DNA of 52,375 nucleotides from Bacteroidota bacterium. GTDB taxonomy: Bacteria > Bacteroidota > Bacteroidia > Cytophagales > Cyclobacteriaceae. The position numbers and the translations under genes were made by a program. The notes beneath the pieces are model-generated. The model was not told the origin of the DNA, did no database searches, and worked only from the letters and a program-made list of their open reading frames with translations. Numbering within the stretch: position 1 is the stretch's first letter; each line of letters starts with the position of its first letter. The stretch is taken from positions 1-52,375 of the forward strand of contig JAJRQT010000083.1 in assembly GCA_024280115.1 (NCBI GenBank). Reading direction: 5' to 3'. Below, piece by piece: positions 45,126 through 52,375 of this stretch.

Positions 45126-45688
45126 AATTTCAGTAAAGTTTCATAAACTTTGTGCATTGGCAAACCCATCACAGTGAAATAAGAGCCTTCAATTTTTGTG
45201 ATCCCTATCATTCCTATCCACTCCTGGATACCATATGCTCCAGCCTTATCAAAGGGGTCAAAATTCTCAATGTAGTATTCAATTTCTTTGTCAGTAAGTG
45301 TTTTGAAATAGACAAATGTTTTGTCGGTGAATGAAATTACCTGGCGCCGGTCTTTTATACAAACTCCCGTAGTCACATAATGAGTTTTCCCTGAAAGGGA
45401 GCTCAGCATCTGAGCCGCATCTTCGTGGTCTTCCGGTTTTCCTAAAATTGTGTTATTTACGATGACCGTGGTATCGGCTGCTATCACAATTTCTTTTTCT
45501 TTGAGGTATGGGAATTGCTTGGCCTTTTTTTCTGCAAGATATTGAGATACCAGGTCAACCGGGATGGTTTCATGATAATCTTCAATGATCTCCACGGGTT
45601 TAACATCAAAATAAATTCCGGCTTCAGTGAGCAGAAATTGCCTTCTCGGAGATTTTGAGGCGAGGATTATTCTTTTGTCATCAAACAT
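45122..45688 (-). CDS. maf: Maf-family nucleotide pyrophosphatase
   Basis: 188 residues. N-terminal motif ILASKSPRRQFLL at 8-20, then IVIAADTTVIVNNTILGKP and FDPFDKAGAYGIQEW, all standard Maf/YhdE positions. The enzyme removes pyrophosphate from non-canonical or specific NTPs (dTTP/UTP type in some members) in the cytoplasm. Complete and of normal length; it converges with the GT9 gene. Confidence 0.92.
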   Translation of the reverse strand: MFDDKRIILASKSPRRQFLLTEAGIYFDVKPVEIIEDYHETIPVDLVSQYLAEKKAKQFPYLKEKEIVIAADTTVIVNNTILGKPEDHEDAAQMLSSLSGKTHYVTTGVCIKDRRQVISFTDKTFVYFKTLTDKEIEYYIENFDPFDKAGAYGIQEWIGMIGITKIEGSYFTVMGLPMHKVYETLLKF

Positions 45689-45881
45689 CGGTAGTGTTGT
45701 TTATTGCGAATATAATACCTAAGGTCCTTATGGGCAAACCTCCTTCTCTACAAGAAACAGACGATTGGATAAGAAGGTCCCTTTGCCAACTCCCAAACGA
45801 ATTAATTTAAAGCAAAAGCAGAATTGAAATCACAACCCTTGATAATTCTTTATTATTTTTACCGGATAATTGTCAATTACC

Positions 45882-46520
45882 ATGTTGAAGGAGTTAAAGG
45901 AAAAACTTAAGATAGAATTGTTGAATGATCTGCCGGGTGAGTCAGCACACAATTTGATGATGCCGACTGTTCGGGATGACAAGTTTGTAATACCTACAAA
46001 TCAAGCTCCTCCTACCAAAAGCGCGGTTTTAGTACTTTTTTATCAGGAAGGCGGACATATAAAATTTCCACTGATTCAGAGGACAACTTATAATGGAGCA
46101 CACAGCGCCCAGGTTAGTTTCCCCGGAGGGAAATCAGAAAATTCGGATAAAAACCTGGAGCATACAGCGTTGCGGGAAGCGGAAGAAGAAATCGGGATTG
46201 AACCGGGTAGGGTTGAGATTATTGGGAATTTATCCGATATATTTATTTGGGTAAGCAATTTCGTGGTCACACCGGTTGTTGGATTTACAAATCAAAAACC
46301 CGAATTTGTAAAAGATGACGTGGAAGTGGACGCAATTATTGAAACTGAACTTTACGATATTATAAATTCAGAAAAGAGAAAAGAAGGTACAATCCTTGCA
46401 AGGGGGAAATACAAAATTCAAACTCCGTATTTCGATATTGATAATAGAATAGTATGGGGAGCGACAGCCATGATTCTGAATGAATTGAGTATGGTTGTCG
46501 AAAGAACTGGTTTTTTTTAA
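45882..46520 (+). CDS. Nudix hydrolase, CoA-pyrophosphatase-like
   Basis: 212 residues from ATG 45882 (a TTG at 45870 would add MSIT). The Nudix box is VSFPGGKSENSDK followed by TALREAEEEIGIE. The preceding RTTYNGAHSAQVSFPGG resembles the CoA pyrophosphatase motif LLTxRSxxLRxHxGQVxFPGG. Probable action is hydrolysis of CoA or a related dinucleotide. Single gene. Confidence 0.88.
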   Translation: MLKELKEKLKIELLNDLPGESAHNLMMPTVRDDKFVIPTNQAPPTKSAVLVLFYQEGGHIKFPLIQRTTYNGAHSAQVSFPGGKSENSDKNLEHTALREAEEEIGIEPGRVEIIGNLSDIFIWVSNFVVTPVVGFTNQKPEFVKDDVEVDAIIETELYDIINSEKRKEGTILARGKYKIQTPYFDIDNRIVWGATAMILNELSMVVERTGFF

Positions 46521-46795
46521 TAAGATAACCCTTCATTAGTTTTTACGGAAACGTGTGAATATTATAATGATTTAATGCTATAATGAATTGTAATCCCGAA
46601 TCATTTTCACGTAAAATCTAATAGCTCTTTTCTTTCACATCTTCAATTCTAATTTTTATTATCGCATTCATTCATTCACTCATTATCGAATTATCTTACT
46701 CATTGTCTCATTGTATTTTATTTCATTGGTTATTATTTGTGTATTGATATTTGTTATTTTACTTTTCCTATTATTGAAGTAGAACAAAAAGAAAT

Positions 46796-48049
46796 ATGAA
46801 GCATGCGGAAGAGGCAATGATTACAAACGATGCGGTAGTAATGGGACTGCTGATGATATTACTGGCCTTTATTTTTAAAACGTCTTCAAGCAAAAATTCT
46901 TATTGGGTTAAGTTCTATAAAGTGTTTCCAATGCTTTTGCTGTGCTACTTTTTGCCATCTCTATTGACAACCTTTGGTATTGTTGATCCTGAAAAATCTC
47001 AGCTTTATTTTGTGGCATCAAGATATCTGCTGCCGGCGAGTTTGGTATTGCTCACACTTAGCATCGATTTAAAGGAAGTATTCAAACTTGGCCCAAAGGC
47101 ATTGATTATGTTTTTGACCGGAACCTTTGGGGTAATCATCGGTGGGCCAATCGCCATATTAATCGCTTCTGCTGTTTCACCAGATACAATTGGAGGCGTT
47201 GGTCCCGAAGCCGTATGGCGGGGAATGACCACCATTGCAGGCAGTTGGATAGGGGGCGGTGCAAACCAGGCCGCGATGTTTGAGATTTTCAAACCCTCAG
47301 ATAAGCTTTATTCAGTCATGATAACAGTTGATGTGATTGTAGCGGAAATATGGATGGCCTTTTTGCTTATCGGGGTTGGAAAGGCAAAATCTATAGACCG
47401 GTTTTTTAAAGCGGATGCTTCGTCAGTAATTCACCTGCAGGAGAAGATGCATGAGTTTAGTCAGCGTATTGCTAAAATTCCATCGCTTACTGATTTGATG
47501 GTTATACTGGGTGTTGGGTTCGGGGTGACCGGTATATGTCATTTTTTGGCTGATAACATTGCACCATTTATCATGAAAAATGCCCCATTTCTAGAGCGGT
47601 TTAGTTTGACGAGCGGTTTCTTTTGGTTGATAGTATTGGCCACGACTATCGGAATTGGCATGTCGTTTACTAAAATGAGAAACCTTGAAGGCGCCGGTGC
47701 GTCAAAAATAGGAAGCGTGTTTATTTATGTCCTGGTAGCCACGATTGGTATGAAGATGAATATCCTCCAGATTTTTGACAATCCCGGTCTTTTTGTCATT
47801 GGGGGAATTTGGATGTTAATTCATGTTTCATTGCTGATTATTGTTGCAAAAATCATCAAATCACCGTACTTCTTTTTGGCGGTTGGTAGCAAGGCAAATA
47901 TCGGTGGAGCTGCGAGCGCACCGGTGGTTGCCGCAGCATTCCATCCCTCGCTGGCTCCGGTTGGAGTTTTATTGGCAGTATTGGGCTATGCGCTTGGGAC
48001 CTACGGTGCATGGCTAAGTGGAATTCTTATGCAAGTTGTAGCGCCGTAA
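46796..48049 (+). CDS. DUF819 family membrane protein
   Basis: 417 residues, about 11 hydrophobic helices. Typical DUF819 (YjcL-like) positions include GSWIGGGANQAAMFEIF near 155-170 and a C-terminal GSKANIGGAASAPVVAAAF. The Gly-rich loops suggest a substrate carrier of the bile-acid/Na+ symporter type, but the ligand is unknown. Single gene on the plus strand. The 275-base region upstream is AT-rich with a CATT-rich stretch. Confidence 0.85.
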   Translation: MKHAEEAMITNDAVVMGLLMILLAFIFKTSSSKNSYWVKFYKVFPMLLLCYFLPSLLTTFGIVDPEKSQLYFVASRYLLPASLVLLTLSIDLKEVFKLGPKALIMFLTGTFGVIIGGPIAILIASAVSPDTIGGVGPEAVWRGMTTIAGSWIGGGANQAAMFEIFKPSDKLYSVMITVDVIVAEIWMAFLLIGVGKAKSIDRFFKADASSVIHLQEKMHEFSQRIAKIPSLTDLMVILGVGFGVTGICHFLADNIAPFIMKNAPFLERFSLTSGFFWLIVLATTIGIGMSFTKMRNLEGAGASKIGSVFIYVLVATIGMKMNILQIFDNPGLFVIGGIWMLIHVSLLIIVAKIIKSPYFFLAVGSKANIGGAASAPVVAAAFHPSLAPVGVLLAVLGYALGTYGAWLSGILMQVVAP

Positions 48050-48399
48050 ATCTGGGGGCTGGGCACTGGTGACTTGGTACTAGGCTCTTAAAAAGCAATT
48101 AACGTTTATTAAGTAGTTGTAGTTATGCCATATTGAAGAACAAAAGAATAATAGAACAAAAGAACAAGTGAACAGTAGAATTTTGAAATCATGGAAAACT
48201 TATAACTCTCTCAATTGGTTATAATATCTATCTATTTTATTTCTAATTTCCTTATTCAAATGTTCGAATGTTCTTAATTAATTCTTAATCAGCATCAGTT
48301 GACTTCCCGCGTAGCTGCTTCAATTTCGAATGGAATTAGGTACTTGTGGGGCATTGACAAACCACTAACCAGAGTTCGATTTTTTATTGGTGCTTATAA
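48050..48399. other. Intergenic low-complexity region
   Basis: Purine-rich stretches (around AGAACAAAAGAA, 48140-48180) and no reading frame of interest. The MITE copy 2 follows directly. Confidence 0.4.
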
Positions 48400-48508
48400 A
48401 ATGTCGTTTAGTTAAGCACCTCTTATCCCTCTCTGGAAAGGCTGAAGGCCTGCCCACCGGATTAGGTGGGGAGAGGTTCGACAATAATCCCCTTAATTAA
48501 ACGACATT
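48400..48508. mobile_element. MITE-like palindromic element, copy 2, with an inserted hairpin
   Basis: AATGTCGTTTAGTTAA (48400-48415) and TTAATTAAACGACATT (48493-48508) are 16-bp inverted repeats with one mismatch, matching copy 1 at 17034-17122. The internal TTATCCCTCTCTGG and GGAGAGGTT parts also match copy 1. About 21 extra bases include a CCCACC / GGTGGG hairpin at 48453-48470. No perfect target duplication remains. Confidence 0.75.
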
Positions 48509-48636
48509 GGATGCTGATGGAACAATGAGCCGTTCTTTCGGAATATCAATGAATTATAATTCAAAATTAGGTTGCCAATATCTTCCGCTTCTATTTGAAG
48601 CAACTTCCGGGTTCCAACGCCTAACTTCCGGTTTTA
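48509..48636. other. Spacer between the MITE copy and the ferritin gene end
   Basis: No gene, promoter box or hairpin of note; it is the 3' side of the ferritin gene. Confidence 0.4.
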
Positions 48637-49197
48637 TCACACTCCTCCTCCTGCTCCACTAATGACACTGCTGACGCCTGCAGTTCCCAACTTACCAATT
48701 TCCTGGTCAATGGTCCAGAGGCCAAGACCTTCTTCACCGATTATATCAAATAACTCGAGGATTCTACGGGCGAGGATTTCTTCTTCCCGCTGTTCAGTAA
48801 CATACCACTGAAGAAAATTGAAGGTGGTGAAATCTTTTTTACTTTGACAATGATCAACAAGGGAATGAATAGACTTTGTGATGAAAATCTCATGATTGAG
48901 GACCTCCTCAAAAACAGCTCTCAACGAACTAAAATCATTTGGAATTCCTGTAATTTCAGGTTGAAGCGCGTGACCGCCGGCTTCATTTATATATCTGAAA
49001 ATTTTCATCATATGCATTTTTTCTTCTTCGGTATGATCGTACAAAAATTTTGAAGAATTTTCATAGCCTTTAATTTCACACCAGGAAGCCATGGATAGAT
49101 ATATTGCCGATGATACAGCTTCCAATTCAACTTGTTTGTTCAACAACTCTTCAGTTTCATCTAGCAGGGAGCGATTTTTTGTTATAAATGTTTTCAT
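48637..49197 (-). CDS. Ferritin (iron-storage protein)
   Basis: 186 residues. Four-helix bundle with the ferroxidase ligands in expected places: a Glu in VELEAVSSAIYLSM (helix A), YDHTEEEKMHMMK (E-x-x-H, helix B), HEIFITKSI (helix C) and YVTEQREEE (helix D). It should oxidise and store iron as a 24-subunit cage. The C-terminus ends in a Gly-rich tail (SGAGGGV), also common in Bacteroidota ferritins. The following gene (DinB-like) ends upstream on the same strand with a 76-base gap. Confidence 0.94.
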   Translation of the reverse strand: MKTFITKNRSLLDETEELLNKQVELEAVSSAIYLSMASWCEIKGYENSSKFLYDHTEEEKMHMMKIFRYINEAGGHALQPEITGIPNDFSSLRAVFEEVLNHEIFITKSIHSLVDHCQSKKDFTTFNFLQWYVTEQREEEILARRILELFDIIGEEGLGLWTIDQEIGKLGTAGVSSVISGAGGGV

Positions 49198-49273
49198 TGT
49201 GATTCGTATGTTTACAGTTTTTATAAATGTTTACAATTTTTCCAGTTGTAAATCTCAAACAAAAATAATGGAT

Positions 49274-49840
49274 TTAATCAATTATTTTCAAAACATTTTG
49301 CGCTTGTAGTATATGTCTTCTATTGTGGGCTATCATAAAGTGAAGAGCATCACCAATTCTCATTTTTAATATAGGTCCGGCAGCGGTCACAATTTTTGGT
49401 TTTTCAAGACTCATATTTTCGCAGCCATCAATTATATTGATGATGTCTTTTTGAAATCCAGCGAATTTTATGAGTACATTATGTTTCTCGTATTCTATTG
49501 ATTTTGGCTTCAACTTACCAAACGTTTTTACTTTCATGGGGATTTCATTATTCTTTCTGGGGTTCATACTTTTTACAACCATTTTCCCAATAAAGCTGTG
49601 ATTGAAATTTTCTTTTTGACCCAAGTAACGATTCTTGTTTTTCACAACATTCACCATTTGAGGTATGTATATATTCAAGGTAATATTCAGATGTTGAATA
49701 CATTCTGCCACGCTCCATTTTTTTGGTGCGGGACTGGCATTAAATAGCTTTTCATCCAGGCTTTCAAATTCATTCTTTATAATTTCGTCGATTGCTAATG
49801 TTTCATCTTTTCGAGCCCTGAGATATTCTATTGTTTTCAT
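49274..49840 (-). CDS. DinB-like (DUF1569-type) protein
   Basis: 188 residues. Helical-bundle pattern of the DinB superfamily: PAPKKWSVAECIQHLNIT near residues 35-52 gives the first metal-ligand His, and a C-terminal HFMIAHNRRHILQAQ gives two further His. Such proteins are thiol-dependent or metal-dependent transferases of mostly unknown substrate. It is directly upstream of ferritin on the same strand, but joint transcription is unproven. Confidence 0.85.
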   Translation of the reverse strand: MKTIEYLRARKDETLAIDEIIKNEFESLDEKLFNASPAPKKWSVAECIQHLNITLNIYIPQMVNVVKNKNRYLGQKENFNHSFIGKMVVKSMNPRKNNEIPMKVKTFGKLKPKSIEYEKHNVLIKFAGFQKDIINIIDGCENMSLEKPKIVTAAGPILKMRIGDALHFMIAHNRRHILQAQNVLKIID

Positions 49841-50191
49841 AAATATATAATAGATTACAGTTGTGTTTGTTTATATAATCCTAATGGGACTACTGCGAAT
49901 CTGCCACAGGCGGGTCAAATGAATGATTGATTAATTCCGGTATGTGAGCAATGAATTTAGCGTTATTCAAGTACAATTGGCAGAAACAATAATATGGAGC
50001 AACTAATAAATTATTCAGATCCTGTCGAATATATACCAAATACCGACCGTGCTCTTGAAGGATTCAGGTAAAAAAATAGCAAGACACGCTTAAATGGATT
50101 TTCCCTTTTCCTTGGCGTATCTCTTGATTTAAGCTAATTAGGGATAGACATTATATCCCCGTTTTACAATATCATAAATAACAAAACCCAA
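49841..50191. other. Intergenic stretch, possibly decayed
   Basis: A 25-codon frame at 49994-50071 (MEQLINYSDPVEYIPNTDR...) ends early and could be a gene remnant. A short GC-rich patch (CTGCCACAGGCGGG near 49899) resembles debris of a palindromic repeat. Nothing else is supportable. Confidence 0.35.
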
Positions 50192-50230
50192 TTCGTGCAA
50201 ATTGGGAATACAATTCCCAATTTGCACGAA
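50192..50230. repeat. Perfect 18-bp inverted repeat (hairpin)
   Basis: TTCGTGCAAATTGGGAAT at 50192-50209 and its exact reverse complement at 50213-50230, separated by ACA. With one bulge the stem extends a few more bases. No T run follows, so it is not an ordinary terminator. Confidence 0.75.
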
Positions 50231-50496
50231 ATTGATGTCGTTTATGGTGGCAATGAATCCCACAAACAGTTTAACACTCAAATTTCACCTTGGAATGAAA
50301 CGGATTTTTAATGATGTGTCTTTTTATGGAGGCGCAGGGAAGTTTTTAAAAATTGCCAAATTACCTGTAAACATGAATGCTCATCTCTAATAAATGATGA
50401 AAAACCAGATGGCGTAGGTGATTGGGGTTCGAGATTTCAATTCCAGTTTCTATTTCCAAAAAAAGACTTCATAGTGTTAATTTTTCTCAAGATTAA
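50231..50496 (+). pseudogene. Decayed remnant of an exported or outer-membrane protein gene
   Basis: Protein-like segments occur in two frames. NDVSFYGGAGKFLKIAKLPV lies in one frame (to about 50386), and KPDGVGDWGSRFQFQFLFPK lies in another (from 50401), with stop codons between them. The composition (Gly/aromatic, PVNMNAHL, WGSRFQFQF) resembles the end of a beta-barrel protein. It has no intact start. The original function cannot be told. Confidence 0.3.
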
Positions 50497-50531
50497 TTGA
50501 ATTATTGCTGAAAAGTCGTACCGGATATCTT

Positions 50532-50539
50532 TACATTTG
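50532..50539 (+). promoter_or_regulatory. Candidate -7 box of the last outer-membrane protein gene
   Basis: TACATTTG matches TAnnTTTG, 42 bases before ATG 50582. Confidence 0.35.
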
Positions 50540-50581
50540 ATATCTGTAAAATGCTGATAATTAAAACTAATCAATCAGATT

Positions 50582-51349
50582 ATGAAGAATATTCTACCAA
50601 TCATTATTATCACTATTCTGGTGTTTGCGATACCATTTCAGTGCATTAGCCAGGATTCTCTTAAAACAAATGATTTTATACCTAGAAAAAATGTAATCAG
50701 GTATAATCTAACTCCAAACATAATGGGATTTTCAAGTGTGATATTTGGATATGAGAGAGTGGTAAAATCTCATCAGTCATTCTCAATAAATGCTGGTTAT
50801 CTGAGTATAGGAAAATCCAATAATAAGGAGAATGAGGACTACAAATTGACTTCAACAAAATCTAGTAGTGGATTTAGTATAGCTGCCGACTACAGGTTTT
50901 ATTTAAAAAAGGAAAATAAAAACCCGGCGCCCAGTGGAATTTATTTAGCGCCTTATTTACTGCATTACAATTTAAATCTTTCAACTGGGATAAAAAGTTT
51001 ATTTGATAATTCACCAAATGCCGAAGTTATAGTTGATTCCAAAATCAATATAAATAATATAGGGTTAGAGTTGGGTTATCAATTCAATATTAAAAATCGT
51101 TTTACAATTGATTTAATATTGGTAGGGCCCTCCTTTGGTGGATATCGAGTAAACATGGAGGTAGCAGGCGGTGTTCAACCTCCTGATGATGATCTTGATG
51201 AAACACTGGAAGCTTTGAGGGATTTACTTTTTGCAAAATACCCGTGGCTTGAATCGCTTATAGATGAAGGTCAGGTTGATGTAAAAGGTAAAAAAACCCA
51301 TTGGGGGCTGGGGTTTAGATATGTGTTTCAAATCGGTTATAGGTTTTGA
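50582..51349 (+). CDS. Outer-membrane beta-barrel protein, possibly DUF3575-like
   Basis: 255 residues. A signal peptide (residues 1-23, ends FQCISQ) is followed by NVIRYNLTPNIMGFSSVIFG and YERVVKSHQSFSINAGYL, a pattern typical of DUF3575-like barrels. Residues about 199-229 form an acidic, helical insert (PPDDDLDETLEAL). The end, GLGFRYVFQIGYRF, is a barrel terminus with aromatic last residue. It has no operon partner and lies between degenerate regions. Confidence 0.7.
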   Translation: MKNILPIIIITILVFAIPFQCISQDSLKTNDFIPRKNVIRYNLTPNIMGFSSVIFGYERVVKSHQSFSINAGYLSIGKSNNKENEDYKLTSTKSSSGFSIAADYRFYLKKENKNPAPSGIYLAPYLLHYNLNLSTGIKSLFDNSPNAEVIVDSKININNIGLELGYQFNIKNRFTIDLILVGPSFGGYRVNMEVAGGVQPPDDDLDETLEALRDLLFAKYPWLESLIDEGQVDVKGKKTHWGLGFRYVFQIGYRF

Positions 51350-51430
51350 TTGGGAGAGAGCATGTGTAATTCCACCTGTTTTTCTATACACTTAACCTAC
51401 AATTCCAGCACGACAGGAATGAGAACGCTA

Positions 51431-51487
51431 CCCTAATCCTAATATCACCCTAATCCTAATATCAGTCGCTCGTGTACACCGAGTGAC
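51431..51487. repeat. Two-copy 17-bp tandem repeat followed by a hairpin
   Basis: CCCTAATCCTAATATCA occurs twice in exact tandem (51431-51447 and 51448-51464). Directly after it, GTCGCTCG (51465-51472) and CGAGTGAC (51480-51487) form a stem with one G-T wobble and a 7-base loop. Confidence 0.7.
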
Positions 51488-51520
51488 GTGTTTCTTTTGG
51501 AGAAATGTACCTGCTATATT

Positions 51521-52146
51521 TGACGGGACAGTAAGTTAAGCTTGTAATTATTAAATTTACTGTACTATAAAAGAGAAAGAAGAAGTTATGACAAGGAGTT
51601 TAAACTGATGGCGGTAGAATTATGCTATACAGGAAAACCCACAAAAAAAGTTGCCGGAGAACTGGGTGTTGCTGCAGAGCTGGTAAGACGTTGGAAGCGG
51701 GAGCATAGTCAATATCAAGAAGGTAGTTTTTCTGGTAATGGCAATGCTAATATGACAGCTGATCAGAAGGAAAATGCTCGTTTAAAAATAGCATTAAAAG
51801 AAGCTCAACTTGAATGTGAGATATTAAAAAAGGCAGTAGGCATTTTTTCCAGGAGCGATCGGAAATCTATGAGTTTATGAAAAAGTATCAGCATAAATAT
51901 TCCATTGAAAAAATGTCTAAAGTATTGAAAGTAAGTAGAAGTGGATACTACGAATGGTTAGATAGAAAGCCATCCAAAAGAGCTATTGAAAATAAAGCGT
52001 TGAAAACAAAAATCATCTCTATCTATAAAGATAGCAAAGGTAGGTATGGCAGCCCTAAAATCACTAAAGAATTGGAAGATGAAGGGATAAAGGTGTCAAG
52101 ACCAAGAGTAGCTAGGATGATGCGCTTAGAGGGGATTAAAAGCATA
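51521..52146 (+). mobile_element. IS3-family insertion-sequence remnant, 3' end missing
   Basis: Contains the IS3-type orfA (51608-51880) and the first 90 codons of orfB. The left end may be near TGACGGGACAGTAAG at 51521. The right two-thirds of orfB and the right end are absent because the sequence passes into an IS5-family transposase at about 52141-52146. Confidence 0.6.
51608..51880 (+). CDS. IS3-family transposase OrfA
   Basis: 90 residues from ATG 51608. Helix-turn-helix of the IS3 OrfA family: KKVAGELGVAAELVRRWKRE, then ENARLKIALKEAQLECEILKKAV (cut here to ENARLKIAL and ECEILKKAV), a leucine-zipper-like tail. In-frame codons upstream would read KRERRSYDKEFKL, the usual OrfA beginning, but there is no ATG in front of it (TAT-AAA instead). 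The normal start may therefore be mutated. It overlaps orfB by 4 bases, the arrangement used for -1 frameshifting in this family. Confidence 0.8.
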   Translation: MAVELCYTGKPTKKVAGELGVAAELVRRWKREHSQYQEGSFSGNGNANMTADQKENARLKIALKEAQLECEILKKAVGIFSRSDRKSMSL

Positions 52147-52149
52147 TGA
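51877..52149 (+). pseudogene. Truncated IS3-family transposase OrfB
   Basis: Only the first 90 residues remain: MKKYQHKYSIEKMSKVLKV, SRSGYYEWL, RYGSPKITKELEDEG and SRPRVARMMRLEGI, which is the N-terminal HTH_21 part. The DDE integrase core is missing. Beyond GIKSI the frame meets TGA because the sequence belongs to another transposase. Not functional. Confidence 0.85.
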
Positions 52150-52375
52150 TCCGCTATTGATGTTTAAAATTTTGATTCTTCAGCGCTATTACAATTTGAG
52201 CGATGAACAAATTGAATATCAAATTTTGGACAGGCTTACCTTTTGTCGTTTTCTGGGGATATCACTCAATGACCGTGTTCCTGATGAAAAGACAATTTGG
52301 GATTTTAGGGACAGGTTGATCAATAAAAATCTTGACAAGGAACTATTTGAGTTATTTGGCGATCTTCTTGAAAAA
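52145..52375 (+). pseudogene. IS5-family transposase fragment, 5'-truncated and running off the window
   Basis: The frame starting YDPLLMFKILILQRYYNLSD (with EQIEYQILDRLTF and DEKTIWDFRDRLI after it) is the IS5-family transposase region that normally lies about 40-130 residues into the protein. Its own start and N-terminal part are missing. It joins the IS3 orfB at about 52141-52146, and its 3' part lies outside the window. ATG at 52160 could serve as a start but would give a truncated product. Confidence 0.75.

Noticed and set aside
46660..46690. CATT-rich low-complexity stretch upstream of the DUF819 gene
   Set aside because: Simple AT-rich composition without a defined repeat unit or clear promoter.
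49890..49915. CTGCCACAGGCGGG patch
   Set aside because: It may be repeat debris, but it is too short to define an element.
51431..51464. Short direct repeats considered as a CRISPR remnant
   Set aside because: The two units have no spacer between them and there are no cas genes.

Overview
The window looks like a chromosomal segment of a Bacteroidota bacterium, probably a free-living Cytophagales-type member. Four things point that way. The base composition is AT-rich. Several genes have the Bacteroidota -7 promoter box TAnnTTTG upstream. There is a TonB-dependent receptor with an N-terminal carboxypeptidase-regulatory-like domain paired with a DUF4249 lipoprotein. There are also many secreted or lipid-anchored proteins and families common in this phylum (SiaC/DUF1987, DUF983, DUF6503-like). 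I see no rRNA, tRNA or CRISPR array, so the species cannot be named.

Layout. Positions 1-1.7 kb hold a translationally coupled pair ending in an acidic outer-membrane barrel. Positions 2.1-5.6 kb encode a secreted TPR protein carrying a protease-like domain without its catalytic residues. Positions 5.6-17 kb hold a Dabb protein, threonine aldolase, RarA, NAD(P)HX repair enzyme, two tandem serpin lipoproteins, an acyltransferase and a 1009-residue membrane/TPR protein. Positions 17.0-17.1 kb carry a MITE-like element. Positions 17.3-22 kb hold a lipoprotein, the TonB receptor/DUF4249 pair and a DUF983 protein.

Positions 22.0-26.4 kb are the most coherent system. An FNR-like regulator is divergent from a four-gene operon encoding a sulfide:quinone-oxidoreductase-like flavoprotein, DUF1641, a one-cysteine TusE/DsrC protein and a DsrE-family protein. 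Two perfect TGATATATATCA palindromes lie between regulator and operon. The operon ends at a bidirectional terminator shared with a convergent thioredoxin-fold gene. I infer sulfide or persulfide handling under redox or oxygen control.

Positions 26.5-27.4 kb hold a RES-Xre toxin-antitoxin pair, followed by a nested palindromic repeat and an MlaE/MlaF lipid-transport pair without an adjacent MCE gene. Positions 29.5-36.8 kb hold an SDR, SiaC, an ATP-dependent-DNA-ligase homologue that has lost its catalytic lysine, a Gfo/Idh/MocA oxidoreductase, RecQ and an exported carboxypeptidase-regulatory-like protein. TrkA/TrkH (36.9-39.7 kb) are followed by a surface-polysaccharide cluster (39.7-45.1 kb) with two paralogous GT4 enzymes, two FkbM methyltransferases and a GT9 enzyme. 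Then come Maf, a Nudix hydrolase, a DUF819 membrane protein, ferritin and a DinB-like protein.

The last 4 kb are degenerate. They hold a second MITE copy, a decayed gene with an 18-bp hairpin, an outer-membrane protein, a short tandem repeat, and an IS3-family remnant fused directly to the internal part of an IS5-family transposase that runs off the window.
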